In this document: piece by piece, positions 19,315 through 28,916 of the stretch
Position numbering within the stretch: position 1 is the stretch's first letter
Layout: each line of letters opens with the position of its first letter
From: Ferruginibacter sp.
Lineage (GTDB): Bacteria; Bacteroidota; Bacteroidia; Chitinophagales; Chitinophagaceae
Direction of reading: 5' to 3'
Assembly (NCBI GenBank): GCA_030831945.1
Contig: JAURKC010000008.1
Coordinates: 62,001 to 126,000, forward strand
DNA length: 64,000 bases
Notes under the pieces: generated by a model
Database searches by the model: none
Told to the model about the DNA's origin: nothing
Seen by the model: the letters and a program-made list of their open reading frames with translations, nothing else
Position numbers and translations under genes: made by a program

Positions 19315-20331
19315 ATGAAAAAAGTAAATATTGCAATTTTTGGTGTGGGCCGTATTGGAAAAATTCACCTTAAAAATTTACTTCGATTCCCAGGAGTAAG
19401 TGTAGTAGCGGTAGCTGATACTCATTATCCTGCAGAAGAATTTAAAAAAGAGTTTAAAGATGTTTTTTTCTCTTCTAAGCCAGACGAAGTGTTGGCTATG
19501 CCTGAAGTCGAAGCAGTTTTAATTTGTACTCCTACCAGTTCTCATGCACCTATGATAGAGCTGGCGCTTAAATCTGGCAAACATATTTTTTGTGAAAAGC
19601 CAGTGGATCTTTCATTAGAAAGAACCAAAGCATTGGTTGATATGGCTAATCAATCTACTGTGAAGTTAATGCTAGGTTTTAATAGACGTTTTGATCCAGA
19701 TTTTTTACAAGCTCGCAGAAGCATTCAGGCTGGTCGTATTGGAGATATTCAAATAATTAAAATTACTAGTCGCGACCCAGGATTGCCTCCATTAGATTAT
19801 ATTAAAAACTCGGGAGGATTATTTATGGATATGGCTATTCATGATTTTGATATGGCTCGATACATGATGGGAAAAGAGGTGAAGGAGGTTTATTCTAGAG
19901 GACTAGTTTTAGTGGATAAGCAGGTGGGCGAAGTGGGAGATGTAGATACAGCATTAACTACTTTAATATTTGAAGATGACACCTATGCGGTGATTGATAA
20001 TAGCCGTAAGGCAATTTATGGGTACGATCAACGCTTAGAAGTATTTGGAAATAAGGGAATGATTCAGGTTGATAATAATCAACATAACCGCAATGTAATT
20101 TCTGATGCCGATGGAATTCATCATTCATTACCATTAGATTTTTTTATGGATCGCTATGCTGCATCTTATTTAAATGAAATTCAATTTTTTATTGATGCAT
20201 TGAGTAAGAATGAACCGATTCCTGTTAGTGGAAACGATGGCTTGAAAGCGACTATAATCGCAGTTGCTGCTAAAAAATCTGTACTCGAAGGAAGACCAGT
20301 GGCTATTAGTGAAATTACAGCTGGTTTGTAA
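19315..20331 (+). CDS. iolG: inositol 2-dehydrogenase
   Basis: 338 residues, a cytoplasmic Gfo/Idh/MocA oxidoreductase with no signal, unlike the exported relatives elsewhere in the window. The NAD motif is IFGVGRIGKIHLKNL, the catalytic Lys is in CEKPVDLS, and HDFDMARYMMG supplies the Asp/His pair. IolG oxidises myo-inositol to 2-keto-myo-inositol, the first step of the pathway. It is the last enzyme gene of the operon, 45 bases after iolE and 21 bases before the LacI regulator. Confidence 0.92.
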   Translation: MKKVNIAIFGVGRIGKIHLKNLLRFPGVSVVAVADTHYPAEEFKKEFKDVFFSSKPDEVLAMPEVEAVLICTPTSSHAPMIELALKSGKHIFCEKPVDLSLERTKALVDMANQSTVKLMLGFNRRFDPDFLQARRSIQAGRIGDIQIIKITSRDPGLPPLDYIKNSGGLFMDMAIHDFDMARYMMGKEVKEVYSRGLVLVDKQVGEVGDVDTALTTLIFEDDTYAVIDNSRKAIYGYDQRLEVFGNKGMIQVDNNQHNRNVISDADGIHHSLPLDFFMDRYAASYLNEIQFFIDALSKNEPIPVSGNDGLKATIIAVAAKKSVLEGRPVAISEITAGL

Positions 20332-20352
20332 ATTATTGATTCTTATTTTCCT

Positions 20353-21372
20353 ATGACAAAAAAAGTATCCTTAAAAGATATTGCTGAAAAGGCAGGTGTT
20401 TCTGTTACTACCGTATCGATTGTACTCAATGGTAGAGCTAAGGATATGAAGATTAGTGAGGCAATGGCAAGAAAAATTCTTGCATTGGGTGAAAAAATGA
20501 ATTATCGCCCTAATCATTTTGCTAAAGGTTTACGAACTGGTAAGACTAATACCATTGGTTTAATTGTAGACGACATCTCCAACTATTTTTTCGGCCACTT
20601 AGCTAATATTGTAGAGGAAGAAGCAGATAAATTGGGGTATACCGTTATGTTTTGTAGTAGTGAGAATAATGAAGGAAAATCTCGCCATATCTTAAACATG
20701 CTGGTTGATAAACATATGGATGGATACATTATCGCACCTACCAAAGCGATGTTGCCTGAGTTAGAAAAATTAGTAAAAGAAAAAAAACCAGCCGTTTTAA
20801 TCGATCGTTATTATCAACAGTTAGATTCATCATATGTGACCATCGATAATGTAAACGGAAGTTTAGAAGCGGTAAATTATTTGGCTAAAAAGGGATATAG
20901 AAGAATAGCTTTGGTTACCAATCTTACTGATCAGTTACAAATGATTCAGCGCATGGAAGGCTATCAACAAGGTTTAAATCAAAATCATTTGCAATTAGAT
21001 CAACAAATAATAAAAAAAATTCCTTTTGGATTGACGGATGAAAAAGTAGTTAAAGAAATAAAGGATTTTGTAGAACTAAATGAAAATAAAATGGATGCTA
21101 TTTTTTTCACCTCCAATAATCTTGGAGTAGCCGGACTAGAAGCATTGAGAAGTATCGAAAAAAGAATTCCTGATGATATTTCAGTAATTTGTTTTGATGA
21201 CAATGATCTTTTTAGATTAGGTATGCCAGGCATTTCGGTAGTTTCCCAACCAATAAAGGATATTGCAAAAAAAGCGGTTGAAATTTTGATTCAGCAAATC
21301 AATCAACGTTCAACAACCGTTGAGCACATTGTATTAAAAACAGTGATGATTGAAAGAGAATCTGTAAAATAG
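20353..21372 (+). CDS. LacI-family transcriptional regulator
   Basis: 339 residues. The N-terminal helix-turn-helix (SLKDIAEKAGVSVTTVSIVLN, residues about 6-26) and hinge (NYRPNHFAKGLRTGKT) are classic LacI, followed by a periplasmic-binding-protein-like effector domain (TNTIGLIVDDISNYFFG through SVICFDDNDLFRLGMPGIS). It follows iolG by 21 bases, so it should be transcribed with the inositol genes, and it precedes rhaT by 81 bases. It may control the inositol operon, possibly through the dyad at 11936-11960, or the rhamnose operon, or both. The effector is unknown. Confidence 0.93.
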   Translation: MTKKVSLKDIAEKAGVSVTTVSIVLNGRAKDMKISEAMARKILALGEKMNYRPNHFAKGLRTGKTNTIGLIVDDISNYFFGHLANIVEEEADKLGYTVMFCSSENNEGKSRHILNMLVDKHMDGYIIAPTKAMLPELEKLVKEKKPAVLIDRYYQQLDSSYVTIDNVNGSLEAVNYLAKKGYRRIALVTNLTDQLQMIQRMEGYQQGLNQNHLQLDQQIIKKIPFGLTDEKVVKEIKDFVELNENKMDAIFFTSNNLGVAGLEALRSIEKRIPDDISVICFDDNDLFRLGMPGISVVSQPIKDIAKKAVEILIQQINQRSTTVEHIVLKTVMIERESVK

Positions 21373-21453
21373 ATTTCAGGTAATTGAATTTTTGGAATTG
21401 GGATTATTTAACTTTATAAATAGAAGCTTGCTTATATTATAAACATTTGAATT

Positions 21454-22530
21454 ATGTCAGTGATTCTCGGTGTAATTTTTCACTTTATTGGCGGCTTTGC
21501 CTCGGGAAGCTTTTATATGCCTTATAAAAAGGTGAAAGGTTGGAGTTGGGAAAGTTTTTGGATTGTAGGTGGATTATTTTCTTGGTTAATAGCTCCTCCA
21601 GTAGCTGCCTGGCTTACTATCCCTGGTTTTGCTGATATTATTCGGAATTCAAGTGCAGCAGTTTTAAGTTCAACTTTTATAATGGGATTATTGTGGGGTA
21701 TTGGTGGACTTACTTATGGATTGGGTGTTCGTTATTTAGGTGTTTCATTGGGTAGTTCCATTATTCTAGGACTGTGTTCTGTATTTGGAGCAATTATCCC
21801 CTCTATTTATTATTATTATACGCCCACTGAGGGTAAGGATACAATTGTAAATTTGCTTGCAACTTCTTGGGGCCAATTGGTATTATTGGGCTTAGCAGTT
21901 TGTGTGATTGGTATTATTATTTGTGGCAAAGCTGGTGCGATGAAGGATAAAGAATTGAGTGGATCTACAACTGATGCTTCTGGAAGTGAATTTAAAATTG
22001 GTATTGGTTTATTAGTTGCCATTGTATCGGGAGTATTGAGTGCTTGTTTTAGTTTTGGAATTGAAGCGGGAACATCTATGGGTATTGTAGCGAATGATGT
22101 TTGGAAGGCTGCAAATCCTGGGCAGGGTGAGTTTTTATATCGCAACAATGTAATCTTTGTAGTTATTCTTTGGGGTGGACTAACAACTAATTTTATTTGG
22201 TGCCTTATCTTAAATATTCGAAATAAAACGATAGGAGATTATACGAATTCAAAATCACCGTTGATAAAAAATTATCTGCTGTGTGCATTGGGCGGAACCA
22301 CTTGGTTTTTGCAATTCTTTTTTTATGGTATGGGTGAAAGTAAAATGGGCAATGGCGCTAGTTCTTGGATCTTGCATATGTCATTTATTATTTTAGTAGC
22401 CAATATGTGGGGTTTGGTTTTAAAAGAATGGAAAAGTGTGAGTAGAAAAACAACGCTAACCATCTTTCTAGGAATAGCTACCATAGTGCTTTCTATCTTG
22501 ATAGTAGGATATGGTAATTCGTTAAAATGA
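21454..22530 (+). CDS. rhaT: L-rhamnose-proton symporter
   Basis: 358 residues, about ten transmembrane helices. The opening ILGVIFHFIGGFASGSFYMPYKKVKGWSWE (split; residues 4-33) and GLLWGIGGLTYGLGVRYLG match the RhaT family of drug/metabolite-type transporters, as does FFYGMGESKMG near the C-terminus. It imports L-rhamnose across the inner membrane. It leads the rhamnose operon; the 81-base gap before it probably holds the promoter, though I could not define boxes with confidence. Confidence 0.93.
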   Translation: MSVILGVIFHFIGGFASGSFYMPYKKVKGWSWESFWIVGGLFSWLIAPPVAAWLTIPGFADIIRNSSAAVLSSTFIMGLLWGIGGLTYGLGVRYLGVSLGSSIILGLCSVFGAIIPSIYYYYTPTEGKDTIVNLLATSWGQLVLLGLAVCVIGIIICGKAGAMKDKELSGSTTDASGSEFKIGIGLLVAIVSGVLSACFSFGIEAGTSMGIVANDVWKAANPGQGEFLYRNNVIFVVILWGGLTTNFIWCLILNIRNKTIGDYTNSKSPLIKNYLLCALGGTTWFLQFFFYGMGESKMGNGASSWILHMSFIILVANMWGLVLKEWKSVSRKTTLTIFLGIATIVLSILIVGYGNSLK

Positions 22531-22558
22531 TTTTTTTAATAATTTAAAATACATAACA

Positions 22559-24673
22559 ATGGATGTAAATGAATTTAAGCACGTGAGTTATTTGTGGGAT
22601 AAAGCAAAGGCAGCTGAATTAGCAGGAGACGAAGTAGCGTTATTAATTTATCGCTCTAATTTATTAGGAGCTGATCTTAGGTTAACAAATTATGGTGGCG
22701 GTAATACATCTTGTAAGGCAATGGCTAAGGATCCACTGACAGGGGTTGAAAAAGAAGTGATGTGGGTGAAAGGTAGTGGAGGAGATATTGGCACACTCAA
22801 AAAGAATGGTCTGGCGGCATTGCATATGGATCGTTTATTAAATTTAAAAAATATTTATAGAGGTATTGAGCATGAAGATGAAATGGTGGAGTTGTTCAAT
22901 CATTGTATTTATGATTTGGCTTCTAAAGCTCCTTCTATTGATACCGCATTACATGGGTTCTTACCTTTCAAACATATTGATCATTTGCATCCAGATGCAG
23001 CTATCGCCATTGCTGCTGCAAAAGATGGAAAAAAAATTACGCAGGAATTATTTGAAGGAAAAATCGGTTGGGTAGGTTGGCAGAAGCCAGGCTTTGATCT
23101 TGGACTACAATTAAAACAATGCTTAGATGAAAATCCAGGAATTAGAGGTATCATGCTCGGTTCACATGGCTTATTCACATGGGGTGATACTGCTTATGAG
23201 AGTTATTTGAATACTCTAGAGGTAGTAGAACGTTGTTCTATTTACTTAGAAAAAAATTATGGCAAAAAAGGTGAAATTTTTGGTGGAGCTAAAATACAAT
23301 CTTTACCTAAAGAAAAAAGATTGCAGCAAGCTGCAGCCTTGGCCCCAGTGTTAAGAGGTTTTTGTTCTTCACAAACTAAAATGATTGGTCATTTTACTGA
23401 TGATGATCGAGTATTGCAATTTATTAATTCAAATGATTTGGATAGATTGGCTCCCTTGGGGACTAGTTGCCCTGATCATTTCCTGCGGACAAAAATTAGT
23501 CCGTTGGTATTACCATTAAGCGCTAGTGGTGATTTAACTGATGTTGCTGCTATAAAGGCAACGCTTTCACCGGCCTTTGAAGCTTATCGTAAAATGTATG
23601 CTGATTATTATGATGCTTGCAAACATCCGAATAGTCCTGCGATAAGAGATGCCAATCCAGTAGTGTTATTATATCCAGGTGTGGGCATGTTTACTTTTGC
23701 AAAGGATAAGCAAACAGCTAGGGTAGCTGCTGAATTTTATATCAATGCTATCAACGTAATGAAAGGTGCAGAAGCGGTTTCTGAATACACTTCATTGCCT
23801 CGTCAAGAAGCATTTAATATTGAATACTGGTTGTTAGAGGAGGCAAAACTTCAAAGGATGCCAAAGCCTAAATCTTTATCTGGTCGTATTGCATTAGTTA
23901 CAGGAAGTGCCGGTGGTATTGGAAAGGCGATCGCTAAGAAATTTGCAGCTGAAGGTGCCTGTGTAATCATCAATGATATTAATGAAGAAAGATTACAAAC
24001 CGCTACGGCTGAATTTGTTCAACTATTTGGAAAAGATACAGCTGCTGCAGTACAATTGGATGTAACCAATGTAGCCACTATTTCAAAAGCTATGGAAGGA
24101 GCAGCACTTGCTTTTGGTGGTGTAGATATTATTGTCAATAATGCTGGAATTAGTATTTCTAAAACAATAGCGGATCATGGTATCGAAGACTGGGATAAAT
24201 TATATGATATTTTAGTGAAGGGTCAGTTCCTAGTTTCGCAGGCAGGCATTGCCGTTATGCGTAAACAAGATATTGGTGGTGATGTAATTAATATTGTTTC
24301 AAAAAATTCAGTGGTGGCTGGTCCAAATAATGCAGGCTACGGTTCGGCGAAGGCTGCGCAGGCTCATTTGAGTAGATTGATGGCAGCAGAAGTAGGAGGA
24401 GATAAGATTAGGGTAAATTCAGTTAATCCAGATGCGGTGATTGCTGATTCTAATATATGGGCTGGAGGATGGGCCGAAGGTCGTGCTAAAGCTTATGGAA
24501 TTACTGTAGCTGAATTACCTGCCTATTATGCAAAGCGAACACTATTAAATGAAATGATACTTCCTGATGATATTGCCAACGCTTGTTTTGCTTTTGTTGG
24601 TGGTTTATTAAGTAAGTCTACTGGAAATACATTAAATGTAGATGGTGGTGTGGCAATGGCATTTATGAGATAG
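22559..24673 (+). CDS. rhaEW: bifunctional rhamnulose-1-phosphate aldolase / lactaldehyde dehydrogenase
   Basis: 704 residues in two domains. Residues about 1-420 are a class II aldolase/adducin-type domain (NYGGGNTSCKA, metal-binding DTALHGFLPFKHIDHLHPDA, GSHGLFTWGD). Residues about 440-704 are a short-chain dehydrogenase with GSAGGIGKAIA, NNAGIS and the YGSAKAA catalytic Tyr/Lys. Such fusions split L-rhamnulose 1-phosphate into DHAP and L-lactaldehyde and oxidise the latter to L-lactate; the RhaEW name comes from a characterised protein of this design. 28 bases follow rhaT and 12 precede rhaM. The product links the operon to lutABC 7 kb downstream. Confidence 0.93.
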   Translation: MDVNEFKHVSYLWDKAKAAELAGDEVALLIYRSNLLGADLRLTNYGGGNTSCKAMAKDPLTGVEKEVMWVKGSGGDIGTLKKNGLAALHMDRLLNLKNIYRGIEHEDEMVELFNHCIYDLASKAPSIDTALHGFLPFKHIDHLHPDAAIAIAAAKDGKKITQELFEGKIGWVGWQKPGFDLGLQLKQCLDENPGIRGIMLGSHGLFTWGDTAYESYLNTLEVVERCSIYLEKNYGKKGEIFGGAKIQSLPKEKRLQQAAALAPVLRGFCSSQTKMIGHFTDDDRVLQFINSNDLDRLAPLGTSCPDHFLRTKISPLVLPLSASGDLTDVAAIKATLSPAFEAYRKMYADYYDACKHPNSPAIRDANPVVLLYPGVGMFTFAKDKQTARVAAEFYINAINVMKGAEAVSEYTSLPRQEAFNIEYWLLEEAKLQRMPKPKSLSGRIALVTGSAGGIGKAIAKKFAAEGACVIINDINEERLQTATAEFVQLFGKDTAAAVQLDVTNVATISKAMEGAALAFGGVDIIVNNAGISISKTIADHGIEDWDKLYDILVKGQFLVSQAGIAVMRKQDIGGDVINIVSKNSVVAGPNNAGYGSAKAAQAHLSRLMAAEVGGDKIRVNSVNPDAVIADSNIWAGGWAEGRAKAYGITVAELPAYYAKRTLLNEMILPDDIANACFAFVGGLLSKSTGNTLNVDGGVAMAFMR

Positions 24674-24685
24674 TATATTTAAAAT

Positions 24686-25063
24686 ATGACCGAAGAAAAT
24701 AAATCCGTTGAAGATTTGCCAGGAATGATAATTGTTGAAAAAAATAATTTCTATCGGCTTGCTTTTAAAATGAAGCTTCATAAAGGACAAGAAGCTGAAT
24801 ATAAAAAAAGGCATGATGAATTATGGCCCGAACTTCGGCTTTTATTAAAAGAAACCGGAGTGAGTGATTATTCCATTTTTTTAGATGAATCCACTGGTGA
24901 TTTATTAGGCGTTTTAAAAGTGAAGGATCCTATTTTAATGAATGAATTGCCTTTACATCCAGTAATGCAAAAGTGGTGGGCTTTTATGAAGGATATTATG
25001 GAATCTAATTCAGATAATTCTCCAGTTAGTATTCCATTAAAAGAAGTTTTTCATTTGGATTAA
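24686..25063 (+). CDS. rhaM: L-rhamnose mutarotase
   Basis: 125 residues; the usual RhaM is about 105. The family core is clear: RLAFKMKLHKGQEAEYKKRH, DELWPELRLLLKE, DYSIFLD, HPVMQKWWAFM and the C-terminal EVFHLD. RhaM interconverts the alpha and beta anomers of L-rhamnose to feed the isomerase. The roughly 17 extra N-terminal residues could mean the true start is the internal ATG at 24725 (MIIVEKNNF). The start used here leaves only 12 bases after rhaEW, normal for this operon. Confidence 0.94.
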   Translation: MTEENKSVEDLPGMIIVEKNNFYRLAFKMKLHKGQEAEYKKRHDELWPELRLLLKETGVSDYSIFLDESTGDLLGVLKVKDPILMNELPLHPVMQKWWAFMKDIMESNSDNSPVSIPLKEVFHLD

Positions 25064-25097
25064 AATGCAATAGTAGGTATCAATAAATTTTAAAAGT

Positions 25098-26372
25098 ATG
25101 TTATTGAGTAAGCAATTGATTGAGCAAAGTAATAATACTTTGCTTTCTGCACATCAAAGAAAATTTGAATTGGCAGCAGCTGACATCAATAACATGAATA
25201 CTATACTTCAAAAGTTAATTGACTTTCAAGTGGCCATTCCGAGTTGGGCATTGGGTACAGGAGGCACCAGATTTGGCCGTTTTAGTGGAGGTGGTGAACC
25301 AGGGACTCTTGAACAAAAAATAGAAGACATCGGTTTGTTGCATGCCCTCAATCAGTCAAGTGGTGCTATTTCATTACATATTCCATGGGATATCCCTTCT
25401 GATGCGAATGCGATTAAAACACTTGCTGCTCATCATCATTTAAAATTTGATGCGGTTAATTCCAATACCTTCCAAGATCAGAAGGATCAGCAGTATAGTT
25501 ATAAATTTGGATCGCTACATCATGTTGATAAAGCGGTTCGAAAACAGGCTATTGAACATAATATAGAAGTAATAAAGCATGGTGTAGCATTAGGATCTAA
25601 ATCCTTAACGGTATGGTTATCTGATGGCTCATGTTTTCCTGGACAACTTAATTTTAGAACCGCTTGGAAAAATACTTTTGAAAGTTTACAAGAAATTTAT
25701 GCTGCATTACCTTCCGACTGGAAATTATTTGTTGAGTACAAGGCGTATGAACCTAATTTTTATTCTACAACCGTAGGTGATTGGGGGCAATCACTTTTGT
25801 ATACGGCTAAATTAGGACCTAAAGCATTTACTTTAGTTGATCTTGGGCATCACTTGCCGAATGCAAATATTGAACAGATTGTTTCTTTATTACTGATGGA
25901 AGATAAGCTGGCAGGGTTTCATTTTAATGACAGCAAATATGGCGATGATGATTTAACCGTTGGAAGTATTAACCCTTATCAGTTATTTTTAATTTTCAAT
26001 GAATTAGTAGAAGGGATGGATGCTAAATCAATGAATCATGCTACCGATTTAGCCTGGATGATTGATGCGAGTCATAATGTAAAAGATCCGTTGGAAGATT
26101 TATTGCAATCTATCGAAGCAATTATGATTGCTTATGCTCAAGCACTGATAGTTGATACCAATGCATTGAAAGAGGCTCAATCGGTAAATGATGTAGTGAA
26201 AGCGCAGGAGATTTTGCAGACAGCTTTTAGGACAGACGTTCGTCCTTTGGTAGCAGAGGCTAGAATGCAATCTGGAGGAGCTTTACAGCCTGTTCAGTCA
26301 TTTCGTTCTTTAAAAGTGAGGGAGCAATTGATTCAAGAGAGAGGAGTGGTTACGGTAGCTACAGGTTTGTAG
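25098..26372 (+). CDS. rhaI: L-rhamnose isomerase (RhaI type)
   Basis: 424 residues, TIM-barrel sugar isomerase. It is the RhaI form related to the Pseudomonas stutzeri enzyme and not E. coli RhaA. Recognisable blocks are IPSWALGTGGTRFGRF, LTVWLSDGSCFPGQ, the metal ligands in FVEYKAYEPNFY, LVDLGHHLPN and FHFNDSKYGDDDL. It converts L-rhamnose to L-rhamnulose. Position between rhaM and the kinase supports the role. No signal peptide, cytoplasmic. Confidence 0.93.
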   Translation: MLLSKQLIEQSNNTLLSAHQRKFELAAADINNMNTILQKLIDFQVAIPSWALGTGGTRFGRFSGGGEPGTLEQKIEDIGLLHALNQSSGAISLHIPWDIPSDANAIKTLAAHHHLKFDAVNSNTFQDQKDQQYSYKFGSLHHVDKAVRKQAIEHNIEVIKHGVALGSKSLTVWLSDGSCFPGQLNFRTAWKNTFESLQEIYAALPSDWKLFVEYKAYEPNFYSTTVGDWGQSLLYTAKLGPKAFTLVDLGHHLPNANIEQIVSLLLMEDKLAGFHFNDSKYGDDDLTVGSINPYQLFLIFNELVEGMDAKSMNHATDLAWMIDASHNVKDPLEDLLQSIEAIMIAYAQALIVDTNALKEAQSVNDVVKAQEILQTAFRTDVRPLVAEARMQSGGALQPVQSFRSLKVREQLIQERGVVTVATGL

Positions 26373-26451
26373 TGTGAGTTTTAAAATCGAATGATTTTTT
26401 ATAATAAATTGCTTTTATTCTTTTAATTATTTAATTAGGAAAAAAATACCG

Positions 26452-27828
26452 ATGGAGAGTATACCAGTAATAGCGATTTTTGATGTGGGCAAGACGAATA
26501 AAAAATTATTTCTATTTGATAGTCAATATAAAATCGTTTATGAAAAATCTGCAAAATTCCCTGAAACACTAGATGAAGATGGAGACGATTGTGATAATTT
26601 GGAGAGTCTTCGAAGTAATATTTTTGATTCTTTGAAGGAAGTGATCGGTTTGAAGGAGTTTTCTATAAAAGCAATTAATTTCTCTTCTTATGGAGCTAGT
26701 TTAGTTTATATAGATGAAAATGGAAACTCACTTACTCCATTGTATAATTATTTAAAAAAGTATCCCGAAAAACTTCACAATCAATTTTATGATACTTATG
26801 GAGGTGTTCAAGCCTTCACGCATCAAAGCGCTTCTCCTGTTTTGGGTAGTTTAAATTCTGGTATGCAATTGTATCGCATCAAGTATGAAAGACCGGAACT
26901 GTTTAAAAAAATTAAATACGCACTTCATTTACCACAATACCTCAGTTATTTAATTACAGGTGTTCCTTGCGCAGATATTACTAGTATTGGATGTCATACC
27001 AATTTGTGGGATTTTACCAAGATGCAATATCATCAATGGGTTCAGCAAGAATCTGTATTTGAAAAATTAGCGCCTATTTTACCTGGCAATGAAGTTTTGT
27101 CTGCAAGCTTTCAAGGAAATAAATATTCAGTGGGTATTGGACTTCATGATAGTTCTGCTGCATTGATTCCTTATTTAGTAAATTTTCATGAGCCATTCGT
27201 TTTAATTTCTACAGGAACTTGGTGTATTAGTTTAAATCCATTTAATCAAATACCCTTAACCGATGAAGAGTTGTCAAATGACTGCCTAAATTTTATGACT
27301 TATCAAGGTAAGAAAGTAAAGGCATCTAGATTGTTTGCGGGCTTTGAGCATGAACAGCAGGTGAATAGAATTGCTAGTCATTTTAATCAAAGTGTTTTGC
27401 GTTACAGAGCTTTTGATTATGATCAAAATATAATTTTAAAGTTGCAGCAAAATTTTTCGCAGAACCAAGGGGTAATTGATTTAAAAGCATCAGATTTCAC
27501 TAAAAGAGATTTGGCTGCTTTTTCGAATGATATTGAAGCCTATCATCAATTGATATTAGATATTATTGCGCAGCAATTTTTTTCAACGCAATTGATTTTA
27601 AAAGGTACAGATATAAAGAAAATTTTTGTAGACGGAGGCTTCAGTAAAAATGCAGTTTATATGAATTTACTAGCCTTATCCTTTCCAGAAATAGAGGTTT
27701 ATGCAGCTTCTATGGCTCAGGCAACTGCTGTAGGAACTGCTTTATCCATTCATTCTTTTTGGAATCAACAAGCTTTACCTAATGATTTAATAGAATTGAA
27801 ATATTATCCAAACGCTCCTATTCAATAA
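26452..27828 (+). CDS. rhaB: L-rhamnulokinase-like FGGY-family carbohydrate kinase
   Basis: 458 residues. FGGY kinase with the N-terminal nucleotide motif FDVGKTNKKLFLFD, the substrate-domain GLHDSSAALIPYL, an ATP-site segment VLISTGTWCISLNP and FVDGGFSKNAVY near the C-terminus. It should phosphorylate L-rhamnulose at O1 for RhaEW. Bacteroidota FGGY kinases of this type are also annotated as fuculokinases, so the substrate call depends on its place in the rhamnose operon, 79 bases after rhaI. It is the last gene; no hairpin terminator was found after it. Confidence 0.86.
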   Translation: MESIPVIAIFDVGKTNKKLFLFDSQYKIVYEKSAKFPETLDEDGDDCDNLESLRSNIFDSLKEVIGLKEFSIKAINFSSYGASLVYIDENGNSLTPLYNYLKKYPEKLHNQFYDTYGGVQAFTHQSASPVLGSLNSGMQLYRIKYERPELFKKIKYALHLPQYLSYLITGVPCADITSIGCHTNLWDFTKMQYHQWVQQESVFEKLAPILPGNEVLSASFQGNKYSVGIGLHDSSAALIPYLVNFHEPFVLISTGTWCISLNPFNQIPLTDEELSNDCLNFMTYQGKKVKASRLFAGFEHEQQVNRIASHFNQSVLRYRAFDYDQNIILKLQQNFSQNQGVIDLKASDFTKRDLAAFSNDIEAYHQLILDIIAQQFFSTQLILKGTDIKKIFVDGGFSKNAVYMNLLALSFPEIEVYAASMAQATAVGTALSIHSFWNQQALPNDLIELKYYPNAPIQ

Positions 27829-27958
27829 CTATAAACTCGAATGATTGAATGTTTTGGATAGTATTAATATTATATAATGGCAATAGTTTTTAAGTAGGTA
27901 AAATATTCAGCCTACATTTGGTAAGATAATTTTTAATGGGTTTTTGAAATTTTTAAAA

Positions 27959-28831
27959 ATGAATACAAGGAGAACATTCATACAACAATTGGCATGGCTA
28001 ACTGCTTTTGCAGGAACTTCATTTGATTCGATTGCCGAACCAGCGACTAAGAAAAGAAATTTCAAGATTGGCGCATGTGATTGGAGCCTTGGTAAAAGTG
28101 GTGATTTAGGTGCTTTTGGTATTGCTAAGGAAATAGGGCTTGATGGAATAATGGTGAATATGGGATCAGAAAGTAATCAATTAAAGTTGAGGGATCTTTC
28201 TGTTCAGCAGGAGTATTTAAAATATTCTAAAGAAACGGGTATTGAAATTTCTAGTATTGCGATAGCTGAATTAAATAACATCCCCTATAAATCTGATCCT
28301 AGAACTGAACAATGGGTATGGGATAGTGTAGACGTGGCAAAAAATCTATCTGTGCCTGTAGTGTTATTGGCTTTTTTTGGAAATAACGATTTGCGAAATG
28401 ATGCAAAGGGTAAACAAGAAGTAGTTCGACGTTTAAAAAGGGTAGCTCCCCATGCTGAAAAAAAGGGCATTATTTTAGGTATTGAATCCTATCTTTCTGC
28501 TGATGAACAAATTGATATTATTGACCAAGTAGGTTCCAAAAATATCAAAGTATATTATGATTTTTGCAATGTTACAGATGCAGGATTAGATACGGTGAAG
28601 GAATTTAAAAAACTTGGTAAAGAAAGAATTTGTGAATTGCATATGAAAGAGAATGGATTTTTACTTGGATCAGGAGTAAACGATTGGAAAGCTATTGGCC
28701 AAGCTATACATGAAACTAATTATAAAGGGGATGGTTGGATGCAGATAGAAGGTGCTATTCCAAAGGGGGCTGACAGAGTAAAAAGCTATCAGCAAAATTT
28801 TCAGTTTTTAAAAAATATTTTTATAAAATAA
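27959..28831 (+). CDS. Tat-exported TIM-barrel protein (sugar phosphate isomerase/epimerase family)
   Basis: About 290 residues from the ATG at 27959; a TTG frame at 27944 would only add residues before the signal. The N-terminus MNTRRTFIQQLAWLTAF has the twin-arginine pattern. The rest is an AP-endonuclease-2/xylose-isomerase-like barrel: KIGACDWSLGKSG, GIDSYLS-like GIESYLSADEQ, VYYDFCNVT and CELHMKENGF, which place Glu/Asp/His around a metal. Exported relatives include enzymes acting on 3-keto-sugars in the periplasm. Followed by an 85-base gap and the cytochrome-containing dehydrogenase lipoprotein. The substrate is unknown. Confidence 0.8.
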   Translation: MNTRRTFIQQLAWLTAFAGTSFDSIAEPATKKRNFKIGACDWSLGKSGDLGAFGIAKEIGLDGIMVNMGSESNQLKLRDLSVQQEYLKYSKETGIEISSIAIAELNNIPYKSDPRTEQWVWDSVDVAKNLSVPVVLLAFFGNNDLRNDAKGKQEVVRRLKRVAPHAEKKGIILGIESYLSADEQIDIIDQVGSKNIKVYYDFCNVTDAGLDTVKEFKKLGKERICELHMKENGFLLGSGVNDWKAIGQAIHETNYKGDGWMQIEGAIPKGADRVKSYQQNFQFLKNIFIK

Positions 28832-28916
28832 TTATCTTAATTATCAAAAGTCAATCACAGGTGGTTTGAATCCTGAATTTTAAATTAAAAACTGTTGACA
28901 TTTAATTTACTAATCA

